Below are positions 46,001 to 53,235 of a DNA stretch of 64,000 nucleotides, one piece after another (position 1 is the stretch's first letter; every line of letters begins with the position of its first letter). The notes below the pieces were generated by a model. It had not been told where the DNA came from and did not search any database. It saw only the letters and a program-made list of their open reading frames with translations. Source of the stretch: Budorcas taxicolor (Eukaryota; Chordata; Mammalia; Artiodactyla; Bovidae); NCBI RefSeq assembly GCF_023091745.1, contig NC_068926.1:69128001-69192000 (forward strand). The letters run 5' to 3'. The position numbers and the translations under genes are program-made.

Positions 46001-48932
46001 AAGAACTCTGTGAGGCTCTATCTAACCACTAACCCGAAGCTTCTGAATTGCTATGCCAAGAAAGCGATCCTTTCTACCCTCAGAACAGCCAGATGGGGAC
46101 CGGGATAGGCGAAGCCCCTGCTCTATTTACCTGTAGACACAAATATTCTCATCTGCTTAGCCCCGTATGCCATGCGAATATAACCATCTATATTGTATCC
46201 TTGTATGGAAAAGACTGGAGAGCACTGCGTTTTCCTGTCAAGCCTAAATTTTTAAGTTTTAGATACACTAGTGGATTGAACAGCAAGGACAAGGACAGTC
46301 GCTTCAGAAGGTCCTCAGCTCGTATGGAGATGTTTTATTCCCCTCCCAGCTTTTGGATTCAGATAGAGCTGAGTATCCCTAATGAGACGGAATAGAAGCG
46401 GGGCGGGTGGAAGATGGAGGAAAGTCCTGGGTGGCAGAGAGCTCCACCTCAGAGGCATGAGTCTCTCCGAAAGGAATGACTCTGAAGAGAAATGTGGCCT
46501 CATTCTCAGTTTTCCATGCGATGAGTTCTCTCATCATTCACTACAAGCTTTACAACTTCTCTCCAAGATTCATACCCTTACAATCTTCTCCCTTGTAAAC
46601 TCTCCAGACAGCACTAGGCTGTGAAGAGGAAGTAGGTTCTAGGAATGAGAGCCAAGGTGCTAACATCCCCAGCCACTGTCTGCATGCGGCCGCACAGTGC
46701 TCCGAGCTTCCATGTCTGCTCTCTTACATGGGGCAGCTGCCTCCTGCCCTCTAAAATTCAGACCTAAGTGCCACTGACAACCAGGTTAGTCTCTCTCGTC
46801 GTGAAGGCGCACATATCTAGAGGTGAGCAGTATAACAGGAATGGCCAAATCTTTCTGCTGCTCAGGGGAAGAGAAGGTAATGCATACTAGACCCAAGCTG
46901 GGCCTTGGTTTGGGTGACTGTTTATACAAAATTACCTTATCACCTCTTACATAGTAAAGATGATTTTCCTTTTAAAAAACAGTACAAGGAAGCCTTGAAT
47001 ATGATTTTACATGAGACGGTTTCATGACTGTGATGTATACTGAAGGAGCCCATGGACTTCATGGCTATCACCCTTCCCTCTGGTTACTTATTTCAAACTG
47101 GCTAGATCCTGGCAGACAAAACTTTAAGTTGTTCAAAACTGAAAAAGGAGCAAATGTGTTTACTTAATAATGTTTGTTTTATGAATTCACACTACCTCTA
47201 GTAGTTCAATTACTAAGGATTATTTTTCAGTATTGCGTACTTACTACGTGAAAGGCATTGTACAAATATATTGCAGTCATAGTCCTTCCGGAAACTACTC
47301 AAATGTGAGACTAATCGGGGGGAAATTTTTGGAGAGAAATAAAAAATGTTTAGAGTTGGAAGGTAATTTAGCCCAATTTGTTCATTCACTCAATAAAACA
47401 AATGTTTATTGAGTACTTACTGGGGTTGGGCACCAAACTTAGTACTGTGGAGATGAAAAATACAGCCACTCAGTCTAGAGGGCACATACGGTTGGTTATA
47501 CATGGGGGTGCGGGGTGGGCACAGCCAGAGAAGACCTCCTGAAGAGATGACACGTGAGTGTCAGGGAGACAAGTGGGAAAGCTCAGTGTGAGCAGAGTGA
47601 ACAGCATACACAAATGCATAGGAGTAGGAAGGAATCAGGGACTAGTTACAGATGACGGTGGAGGCGCGGGTGTGGCTGGTGAAAGGCCATTGCACACACA
47701 GTGTTCTCGAATTTCACTGAAAAGTAATGGATACAATATACGAAGCTTAAGAGTGATGTGAGCGGATTTTCCTGTTAGGAATATGTATTAGGAGTGCTGT
47801 GGAGAATGTTTTGCAGTGTGAACAAGAAGGAAAACGGGAAGAATAGTCAGTCATGGTGATAATCCATGCAAGAGTGAGAAGGGGATGCCTCTGAGAGATG
47901 CCCAGATGGTACAAAGGCCAGAGATGATGACTGATTTAATTTGGAGAGATATAGAAACGTGTAAGCTTATCTCACAATGGAGTTAACTGACCTGGTGTGT
48001 CTAAGTGACTTGACCGGAGTCATTCAGCTAGTTAGCAACAGAGCCAATATTAAATGTCAAGTCCATTGTTCTCAGTATTAAATTATGCGGTCATTTATAA
48101 ATGAAATTTTTAAAAAATGAGGTCACATTTAAAATGCCTTAAGGGAACTTGCTACTTAAGAACCCCTTTGAACATTCATTGCAAAAAGTACAATAACTCC
48201 TTTAATTTACATTCTAAAATAGTCTCAAGAGTGTCCTGCGTTTAGTTTATATTTATCTGCTCATACAGTGAAAATTTTTGTTCTTTTTGAAATAGATTTT
48301 CAATATTATATGTGATTGAAAAGTTTGCTGTTTTCTTATGTGGTTATAGCAGTAACACAAGCTTCAAAAGTGGGACAAACAGTGAAGATATTAAGAAAGC
48401 CAGTGTTCTGCTGATCCGTAAACTGTACACGCTGATGCAGAACCTTGGACCCCTTCCTAACGATGTTATACTGACTATGACTCTCCACTACTACAATGCA
48501 GGTAGGTGGAGACCTCTAGTCAGATCCCCTCTTTAGTGCTGAAGTAGTATTTTGGATAAACAGAAGGATTTTGGCAAGCCTTTGAAAGAGACGGCTGTTG
48601 TTACACATGAAAGGCTAACCTGACTTGCTCTCCCGAGACTCACAGTTTTCTTGGTTTTCTGCCCTCTCCATTTTGCAGTGACCCCAAACGATTACCAGCC
48701 CCCTGGCTTTAAAGAAGGAGTAAGCTCGCACTTCCTGCTGTTCGAAGGGGAGCCTGTAAACCTTCAAGTGGGAATGGTCTCCACTGGCTTTCACAGCATG
48801 AAAGTAAAAGTCACAGCCGAAGCCACCAGAGTGTCTGATCTGCAAAGCAGCCTCTTCCAGGAGAGCGACACGACCGAGATCGCCCACCAGGGCCTCGACT
48901 GCGATGAGGAAGAAGAGGAACGCAACACTGAC
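24194..48932 (+). CDS. HORMAD2: HORMAD2, HORMA domain-containing protein 2 (nine coding exons, 3' end missing)
   Basis: Meiotic chromosome-axis protein. In mammals HORMAD2 binds unsynapsed axes in prophase I, supports the ATR-dependent synapsis checkpoint, and is removed from axes after synapsis. I joined nine exons: 24194-24244, 29235-29376, 31226-31289, 31832-31868, 34731-34751, 35478-35504, 45339-45406, 48350-48501 and 48679-48932. Every boundary is GT/AG and the phases (0,1,2,0,0,0,2,1,0) give 272 codons without a stop. The HORMA domain runs from about residue 28 to 230, with recognisable blocks such as [19 protein letters not shown] and [19 protein letters not shown], followed by an acidic stretch. 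These blocks fit HORMAD2 better than the paralogue HORMAD1. Human HORMAD2 is about 307 residues, so roughly 35 C-terminal residues (basic tail and closure motif) are absent and are probably encoded past the window end. Identification is from memory of the family, with no database search. Confidence 0.95.
24597..25263 (+). mobile_element. BovB 3' fragment in intron 2
   Basis: Sense, 5'-truncated BovB from the 'aagatcatggcatccggtcc' region to its tail, about 350 bases after exon 2. It is complementary to the 3' part of the antisense BovB at 19,264-19,925. Confidence 0.9.
25495..26275 (-). mobile_element. L2 LINE, antisense
   Basis: Decayed reverse-complement L2: 'attcactgagagcttagtattat', 'gaagtttgtaatctggttgggg', 'aaaagccaggctaagtaaggagcccatgctttattctgca'. 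Confidence 0.55.
26432..26556 (+). mobile_element. MIR SINE, interrupted by Bov-tA
   Basis: Sense MIR ('agcacttacatgtgctgggcactgtgccaagggctt', 'gaaaactgaagctcagagaa') ending where the SINE starts. Confidence 0.7.
26561..26848 (+). mobile_element. Bov-tA SINE plus extra BOV-A tail
   Basis: Sense Bov-tA (GGCTTCCCTAGTGGCTCAGA to TGAGCAACTAACACACACAC), then after about 35 bases a second short BOV-A tail (26,798-26,848; TCACAAAGAGTCGGACACAA). Confidence 0.85.
27975..28985 (-). mobile_element. L2 LINE, antisense
   Basis: About 1 kb of decayed reverse-complement L2. It keeps the phrase order 'gaacactgggagtgtcatgataagatttg', 'gtcagaggctgctgcagtagtaaagg' and 'caatgagttgcttctagatag' that marks this part of the element. 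Confidence 0.55.
29235..29376 (+). CDS. HORMAD2: HORMAD2 exon 3 (residues 18-64; HORMA domain start)
   Basis: The acceptor is TTTTTCCTCCCTCCTAG ending at 29,234 and the donor is GTAAAG at 29,377. The exon is 142 nt, enters in phase 0 and leaves in phase 1. It encodes the N-terminal helix of the HORMA fold: the block [14 protein letters not shown], then [16 protein letters not shown] and [13 protein letters not shown]. The SCITYLRG core is the most recognisable signature shared by HORMAD1 and HORMAD2. No stop or frameshift is present. Confidence 0.95.
29377..31225 (+). other. HORMAD2: HORMAD2 intron 3
   Basis: About 1.85 kb, mostly AT-rich unique sequence. The MIR in it is listed separately. 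30,960-31,090 resembles a second degraded MIR. No other gene signal was seen. Confidence 0.85.
30450..30730 (+). mobile_element. MIR SINE (two diverged halves)
   Basis: 'aattaagcacttactgtgtgccaatcacta' at 30,465-30,495 and 'gaaaacactatgaaaaggtgaagtgatttatatgaagtcataca' at 30,668-30,712 look like the two ends of a MIR. Confidence 0.5.
31226..31289 (+). CDS. HORMAD2: HORMAD2 exon 4 (residues 65-86)
   Basis: The acceptor is TTTCTATTTTTGTAG ending at 31,225 and the donor is GTAAGT (31,290), a perfect consensus. The exon is 64 nt, entering in phase 1 and leaving in phase 2. It encodes [19 protein letters not shown] plus the start of the IKW segment, within the HORMA core. It joins exons 3 and 5 in frame. 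Confidence 0.95.
31290..31831 (+). other. HORMAD2: HORMAD2 intron 4
   Basis: 542 bases of AT-rich sequence. 31,530-31,650 looks like a badly decayed L2-type end. Nothing else recognised. Confidence 0.85.
31832..31868 (+). CDS. HORMAD2: HORMAD2 exon 5 (residues 86-98)
   Basis: The acceptor TATTTATTTCTTGACAG ends at 31,831 and the donor is GTAAGA at 31,869. It is a 37-nt exon encoding [12 protein letters not shown] after completing a split Trp codon. It leaves in phase 0. The segment corresponds to the conserved W-(I/M)-GC-DAL region of mammalian HORMADs. Confidence 0.93.
33345..33515 (+). mobile_element. MIR SINE
   Basis: Sense MIR: 'gagctccaggcttggaaaaagccagcctgaa', 'ttagttctgccacttaattcctgtgtcttggca', 'acctacctcagggttgtttgagaattaaatgag'. 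Confidence 0.7.
33521..33685 (+). mobile_element. MER5-type hAT DNA transposon remnant
   Basis: 'gcagttttcaaatgttagcttgcatcagagtcacctggagggcctgg' through 'ccaagtgatgctgagactgctggcc' matches the MER5A/B non-autonomous hAT-Charlie layout. Confidence 0.75.
33750..34105 (+). mobile_element. L2 LINE 3' end with internal (TG)n
   Basis: Sense L2: 'ccaaaaggctttccttgacaagcc', 'ctgatctgcatgttccctgagatcaggggcc'-like end, and 'tgaatgaatgaatgag'. A (TG)n tract has expanded inside it. Confidence 0.7.
33984..34024 (+). repeat. (TG)20 microsatellite
   Basis: Uninterrupted TG dinucleotides, a likely length-polymorphic marker in intron 5. Confidence 0.97.
34731..34751 (+). CDS. HORMAD2: HORMAD2 exon 6, 21-nt micro-exon (residues 99-105)
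   Basis: The acceptor TTTTCTCTTCTCTTACAG ends at 34,730 and the donor GTAAGT (34,752) is perfect. The seven codons read LHMAVLT, matching the conserved L-MAVLT strand of the HORMA core. Both boundaries are phase 0, so skipping would keep frame. The second residue is His where I recall Arg in human; CAC could come from CGC by CpG decay. Confidence 0.9.
34752..35477 (+). other. HORMAD2: HORMAD2 intron 6
   Basis: 726 bases, AT-rich, with no repeat or other feature recognised. Confidence 0.85.
35478..35504 (+). CDS. HORMAD2: HORMAD2 exon 7, 27-nt micro-exon (residues 106-114)
   Basis: The acceptor TATTTTTCCTTAAATAG ends at 35,477 and the donor is GTAAGA at 35,505. The nine codons read LYTNPKEPE, matching the conserved YT-P segment of mammalian HORMADs. 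Both boundaries are phase 0. It is the second of two consecutive in-frame micro-exons. Confidence 0.9.
35775..36195 (+). mobile_element. L2 LINE 3' end
   Basis: Sense L2: 'tcatcctcaacgccaacttgtgtctgaa', 'agactgtgaattcttgaggacaagggtcttgtcttcttttcatcccccagagtgactg'. Confidence 0.7.
37173..37328 (-). mobile_element. CHR-type SINE, antisense, 15-bp target duplication
   Basis: Poly-T start, then antisense tRNA-derived body ('ctccctgaccaggaatcgaac', 'gcattggaaggcaaagtcttaaccaccggactgcca'). GGTACCATGTTTCTT flanks it exactly at 37,158-37,172 and 37,329-37,343. Confidence 0.92.
37755..38283 (+). mobile_element. BovB 3' fragment
   Basis: Sense BovB from 'aaaagacgcttgttccttgg' to 'gtcggacacgactgac'. 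5'-truncated, with small deletions. Confidence 0.88.
38475..39560 (-). mobile_element. L2 LINE, antisense, split by BOV-A2
   Basis: Reverse-complement L2 in two parts: 38,475-38,800 ('acaaggtccctgctgtctggaagcttac', 'aaacaataaacaagtaaacaa') and 39,290-39,560 ('ggattttatcctgagggcagtgggaaaccatt', 'tctgatttgcatttt'). Confidence 0.7.
38940..39195 (+). mobile_element. BOV-A2 dimeric SINE, CpG-rich
   Basis: Two monomers sharing unusual variants (CACTCCGTGTTCCTGCCGGG) and high CpG content. The monomers differ at only a few of about 95 positions. It ends in (AGC)n. Confidence 0.9.
39932..40138 (+). mobile_element. Bov-tA SINE with 11-bp target duplication
   Basis: Sense Bov-tA from GGACTTCCCTGGTGGCTCAC to ACACAACTAACACACACA. 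GTAAAACAATT flanks it at 39,921-39,931 and 40,139-40,149. Confidence 0.92.
40683..41003 (+). pseudogene. BovB ORF fragment, N-terminal (start of endonuclease)
   Basis: 106 codons holding the N-terminal region and the first endonuclease strand ([20 protein letters not shown] at about residues 66-85). A one-base deletion near 40,945 then shifts frame and the reading ends shortly after. Confidence 0.8.
40951..41841 (+). pseudogene. BovB ORF fragment, apurinic-type endonuclease domain
   Basis: 296 codons of the exonuclease/endonuclease/phosphatase fold. Catalytic blocks GDWNAK (residues 114-119) and SDH (207-209) are intact, followed by the linker to RT. A lost base near 41,836 (compared with the copy at 19,264-21,341) creates a stop at 41,839. 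The first Met is only the first ATG after the upstream shift. Confidence 0.85.
41844..42971 (+). pseudogene. BovB ORF fragment, reverse-transcriptase domain
   Basis: 375 codons. [11 protein letters not shown] is at residues 260-270 and the catalytic YADD at 362-365. Residues about 168-186 read in a wrong frame between two compensating indels. The frame ends at 42,969 because one base is missing relative to the copies at 19,264 and 53,867. The C-terminal region continues in other frames. Confidence 0.85.
43975..44108 (+). mobile_element. Tigger-type DNA transposon end
   Basis: 'ggttctgcatcctctggattcaacaatcacg', then 'aaaaaaatccatgtttaagtggggctgc', then the terminal 'gtgttgttcaagagtcaactg' matching the Tigger inverted end. 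Confidence 0.65.
44440..44985 (+). mobile_element. L2 LINE 3' end (long)
   Basis: The clearest L2 in the window: 'aataaagtccaagcctcttagttacaaggc', 'tcaaacatcacctcattagcgagggcttccttggcccttcc', 'ctgaaattgttatttgtttacttattta', ending 'cattcaataaatatctgttccatgaatgag'. Confidence 0.9.
45339..45406 (+). CDS. HORMAD2: HORMAD2 exon 8 (residues 115-137)
   Basis: The acceptor CCCTTTGATATTTCTAG ends at 45,338. The donor GTAGAA (45,407) is weaker than average. The exon is 68 nt, entering in phase 0 and leaving in phase 2. It encodes [16 protein letters not shown] and then ATMDFD, the conserved YQFKFKYT strand of the HORMA domain. Confidence 0.95.
45407..48349 (+). other. HORMAD2: HORMAD2 intron 8
   Basis: About 2.9 kb. 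45,650-45,850 resembles a decayed MIR. An antisense L2 lies at 47,375-47,960. The rest (45,850-47,370 and 47,960-48,330) has no recognised feature; open frames of 60-115 codons there look like chance. Confidence 0.85.
47375..47960 (-). mobile_element. L2 LINE, antisense
   Basis: Reverse-complement L2 starting 'ttcattcactcaataaaacaaatgtttattgagtacttactgg' and running into decayed upstream sequence. Confidence 0.7.
48350..48501 (+). CDS. HORMAD2: HORMAD2 exon 9 (residues 137-187)
   Basis: The acceptor lies in TTATAGCAG, a tandem NAGNAG site. Using TAG (48,347-48,349) gives 152 nt; using CAG (48,350-48,352) removes one Ser codon and stays in frame. The donor is GTAGGT at 48,502. The exon encodes [37 protein letters not shown] and the [10 protein letters not shown] strand. 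It leaves in phase 1. Confidence 0.95.
48502..48678 (+). other. HORMAD2: HORMAD2 intron 9
   Basis: A 177-base intron, the shortest in the gene, ending in TTTTGCAG. No repeat seen. Confidence 0.9.
48679..48932 (+). CDS. HORMAD2: HORMAD2 exon 10 (residues 188-272; end of HORMA domain and acidic tail)
   Basis: The acceptor CCATTTTGCAG ends at 48,678. The 254-nt exon encodes [19 protein letters not shown], the [19 protein letters not shown] strand, a [11 protein letters not shown] stretch, and the acidic block [10 protein letters not shown] end it at donor GTAAGG (48,933), phase 0, because the next residues expected from the human protein are not encoded directly after it. If the donor is not used, the frame stays open for 52 more codons to a TAA at 49,089-49,091, giving an unrelated tail. 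Confidence 0.92.
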
Positions 48933-49170
48933 GTAAGGCAAAGCCGCAGCGCCCCTCTACTGCTTCGGCTAAACCCAGCTGACGCGCTTCAGCTCCCGCA
49001 CAGCTCATATCACAGCATAACCGTCCAGTGGAGTGTGCTGGGTATAAAAAGGAAAACAAAACTAGACCCTGACCTCGAGTCTTTATTCTAAAAAAGCACT
49101 ATGTTCAAGAAGGAAATATGCTTTGTTAAATGAAACTGTCCATGGCTAGGAGGGGGAAATAGACCTTCTG

Positions 49171-49250
49171 TTGGGTTGGCCAAAGATTTTGTTTGGGTTT
49201 TTCCATAGCACCTTATGCAAAACCCAAACCAACTTTCTGGCCAACCCAAT
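49171..49250. mobile_element. mariner MITE hairpin (bovine MAR1 type)
   Basis: About 80 bases made of two near-perfect inverted arms of roughly 31 bases: TTGGGTTGGCC at the left end, GGCCAACCCAA at the right. A 16-base loop (CCATAGCACCTTATGC) joins them. This is a non-autonomous Tc1/mariner element of the ruminant type. It lies about 240 bases after exon 10. Related hairpins give rise to the bta-miR-2284/2285 microRNA family. Confidence 0.85.
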
Positions 49251-49329
49251 AATATACTTCTTTTTACAAAAGGTACCCATGAAGTTAGGAAATTTGGGAT
49301 TTTCTTTAACTTAAAAAGAGCATATTAAA

Positions 49330-51365
49330 CATTTAAAAAATTCTAAGTGTTTATTCATACGCACTGGAAGTATAATTAAGTTCTTGATGAGCAGGGTACA
49401 AGTGTTATGGATAACCCTAAGTTAGAGTGCATTCATTTCACTGCTGTAGAATATTCTACTCTTGACAGACATTCTTTCTCTTTGTAATTGTTATAAACAT
49501 TCATGTATACACCTCCTTGTACACATATGCAAGAGTGTCTCTGAGGACTATTCCAAAGAGTCCTAGGGCTGGCACATTTTCAACTTTCTTAGGTGGTGAA
49601 AAACTGTTTTCCAAAATGGCTGTACCAGTCTGTGCTCCGGTACCAGTGGAGGGGGTGCTTGCCATCCTTGACAACACTTAGTGTTACCCACGTTTATGGT
49701 TTCTGCCTAACTGCTGGATGTAAATGGTAATGCCTCATGATTTGATTTCGATTTGGATTTCCCTGATTATTAATGAGTTTAAGCATCTTTCCGTGTATAT
49801 TGGCTGCTGTGGTTTTTTATGTATATAAAGTAACTATTCAAGACTTTCATGCATTTTTCTTTGGGGTTATTTATCCTTTCCTCATTGATTTAAAAAATAT
49901 ATCCAAAATAATAACTTGTTTCCATTATTTATGTTACAGTATTTTTTTTTTAGGTTTGTGGCTTATCTCTTCACTTTCTTTAAGCTCCTTTTTGCTAAAG
50001 AGACGTTCTTAATTTTAATATAGTCAAACTTTTCCTCTAACAGGTGCTTTTGAATATTAAGAAATCCTTCCTTATCTGAGGTCATTTATGATACTTTCCT
50101 TTAATTTGTTATAAAGGTTTAAGGTTTTTCTTTTTACAGTTAAATTTTTATTCCACTTGGAGTTAATTTTTATTTGTGGGGTAAGGTAGATCAGACTCCT
50201 TTTACATTTTAAAACCCAAGTATAATACACATACAGAAAACAACATACATCATAATATATATCTTGCACACGTGCTCAGTCGTATCTGACTCTTTGCAAC
50301 CCCATGGACTCTAGCCCACCAGGCTACTCTGTCCATGGGATTCTGCAGGCAAGAATACTGGAGTGGGTTGCCGTGCCCTCCTCCAGGGGATCTTCCCGAC
50401 CCAGGGATCAAACCTGCATTTCTTTATGTCTCCTGCGTTGGCAGACACATTCTTTACCACTGGTACCACCAGGGAAGCCCATATATCATGATACAGCTCA
50501 ATAAATATTCACAAACTGAACCCAAGCACTGGGATGGGAGGTAAGAGAGAGTGCCAGTATCTTGCCTGCCTCACCCTATTCCAGCCCTACTGAACACACA
50601 TGCGAAATCAGCACCCAGATCAAGAAACACAGCAGTACCAGCACTCTGAGAAAACTCAGTCCTGCTTTGCAGTCACGGTTCTATTCAACAGGAGTCTCTC
50701 TCTCCTGGCTTCTATTAGAATAGATTAGTTTCTCTTGTTTTTTATTTTATAGATGTGGAATCATGGAGTGTGAAACACTTTTTCACTTCTTCAAGTATTC
50801 TGAACATGTTTTTTAGTAAAATATACACATTTCTGGTAGGAGTAGAATTGCTGGGTCACAGGATATGAGTAGCTTTAATAGATACTACAAAACAACTGCC
50901 AAAGTGCTTGTGTCAACTTACACTTCCATCAGCAGGTTTTGGTTGCTCCACATCCTCACCAACCATTGGCATTTTCCATCTTTTTAATTTTAGCCATTCT
51001 GGTGGGTGTGTAGTGGTATGTCACTGTGGTTTTAATTTGCAGTTTCCTGATGACTAAGGAAGATGAGCACCTTTTCATAGGTTTCTTGGCCATGTTGGAT
51101 GTCCTCTTTTGTGAAATTTCTTTTTAAGGCTCTTGTCATCTTTCTATTGGGTTCTGTTGGGTTTGTCTTTCATTCTTATGAATTTGTAGGAGTTCTGAAT
51201 ATATATTCTACATAAGTCCTTAGTCAGATACATGTATTGTGAATATCTCTTCAACTTTATGAGTTGCCTTTTTACTCTCATAATGGTATGTTGTGATGAA
51301 CAGAATATTAATTTTAGCATAGTTCAACTTATCAGTCTTTTCAGCTATCTTTGGCAGTTTTTATT
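49330..51365 (-). mobile_element. L1 LINE, antisense (two old segments) with nested Bov-tA
   Basis: Reverse-complement L1 3' sequence. Markers include 'ctgtaccagtctgtgctccggtaccag', 'gatttggatttccctgattattaatgag', 'ccacatcctcaccaaccattggcattttccatc' and 'tttcctgatgactaaggaagatgagcaccttttcata'. The marker order repeats, so two L1 copies are probably joined around 50,200-50,500. The start is uncertain. Confidence 0.75.
50268..50480 (-). mobile_element. Bov-tA SINE, antisense
   Basis: Antisense BOV-A part (TGCTCAGTCGTATCTGACTC) and tRNA head ending ACCACCAGGGAAGCCC. ATATAT-like flanks on both sides. Confidence 0.9.
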
Positions 51366-52689
51366 TAAAAATTTTTTTGCACTCTAAAGTTTACAGAGAT
51401 GTACTCTATGTTTTTTCTCTAACAAGGAGAAATAGCTACAGAAACAGAGGTGAATTTTAAAATTACAAGATACCTCCATGAATAACATCACACAAAAAAT
51501 AGAAATAACTCACCTTTCTCTCCCCTGTCTTCAAGTATTCATATTTTGGAATGATATTATTCATGGAGGTCTAATAATTTTAAAAATCACTTCTGCTCTG
51601 TAGTTGTTTCCCTATTTTTATATCTGGTATTTATTTGTGCCTCATTTGTTTTTCTTGGGTTATACTGGCCCAAATCAGTGCGTTTTTACTTCTTTCTTCA
51701 CGGTCATCTTTTGGTTGTGCTGGTCTCTTCTGTGGCTCTGTTTTTCTATCTTGCTCATGTTTGGCTTTCATCTTTGTCTTCTTCTATTTCTTTGGTTTGG
51801 TTTTGTCTCCCTATTCCAAACAGACCTCTCCATCAATATGTAGACATATTTATTATATGAATACCTCAAATTCAGCATCAAATGGAATTTCAGCTTCTAA
51901 GCATACATGCTCTCCCTCCTGCCAGGTCCTTATCTTTGTATTGCGTTGAATCTTTACCAAACAGCCTGACCAGGAATGTGTTCAGCTCCTATTTTCTTCT
52001 CACTTCACACATCCTTTTGGTTACCATTTCTGTTTTGTATCTGAAATACTTCAGACCATAATTTGGTCATGGATCAGAAATGATGAAAAGAGACAAACTT
52101 GAAATTTAAAAATTCTTAAATGATAAGAACTCATAAAACCAAACTCCACTTCAGAAACAGGACACAGAACCCAAGTAAAGAGACCAAGGAATCCCAGGAC
52201 AAAACAGGTTTATGTAGCACTGTCTGAAAAATCCTGTTCTAATGTGTCCTTATCATTTCATCTACTTTGGCCACATCTTCAGGACAGGTCTTCCTTCCTC
52301 ATAGGGTGTTTTGAGCTTTAGGCCTTAGGTAGTAAGGCCCACAACACAGTGTCTGTCTCCGCACAGTACTCCGTGAAATGGGGCCTGTTTTCTCTGTTGC
52401 GGTCAGCTGCGTAGATAGCAATAGTCATGTACCCTAGAAAGAGACTCTTGGACAAGCTTCTTCTTTAAAGAACTCATCTATATGGTGACAATAACCTGTG
52501 GATATAGAATTTTAAAAAATTTTTATGCTAAGTTTAAATCCTGAGGGAAAAGTACTTCTTTCTAATACAGGTAGTTAACCCAGGCTTCTTAAATGACTCT
52601 AGTAATTACTAACACATCCAGACAGCTATAAAAAGATGGCCAGCTAATGTTGTACCATGTCAATTGTAGAGACTGATGTTCTTACTTTA

Positions 52690-53235
52690 TTAAGCCATTA
52701 AAGCTTTTGGGAAGAGGGTGTTTGCTATGACCAGTGCGTTCTCTTGGCAAAACTCTATTAATCTTTGCCCTGCTTCATTCCGTATTCCAAGGCCAAATTT
52801 GCCTGTTACTCCAGGTGTTTCTTGACTTCCTACTTTTGCATTCCAGTCCCCTATAATGAAAAGGATATCTTTTGGGGGTGTTAGTTCTAAAAGGTCTTGT
52901 AGGTCTTCATAGAACCATTCAACTTCAGCTTCTTCAGCGTTACTGGTTAGGGCATAGACTTGGATTACTGTGATATTGAATGGTTTGCCTTGGAAACGAA
53001 CAGAGATCATTCTGTCGTTTTTGAGATTGCATCCAAGTACTGCATTTCGGACTCTCTTGTTGACCATGATGGCTACTCCATTTCTTCTAAGGGATTCCTG
53101 CCCGCAGTAGTAGATATAATGGTCATCTGAGTTAAATTCACCCATTCCAGTCCATTTTAGTTCGCTGATTCCTAGAATGTCAACGTTCACTCTTGCCATC
53201 TCCTGTTTGACCACTTCCAATTTGCCTTGATTCAT
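52690..53235 (-). pseudogene. BovB endonuclease ORF fragment in the inverted segment
   Basis: 181 codons open on the minus strand. They cover the endonuclease strand beginning [19 protein letters not shown] and the catalytic GDWNAK block, then run out of the element at the insertion junction after ANTLF. Lacks the SDH block and everything after it. Confidence 0.85.

Noticed and set aside
51604..51949. Hydrophobic 79-104 codon frames resembling membrane proteins
   Set aside because: T-rich sequence produces Phe/Leu-rich translations in several frames at once; no homologue recognised.
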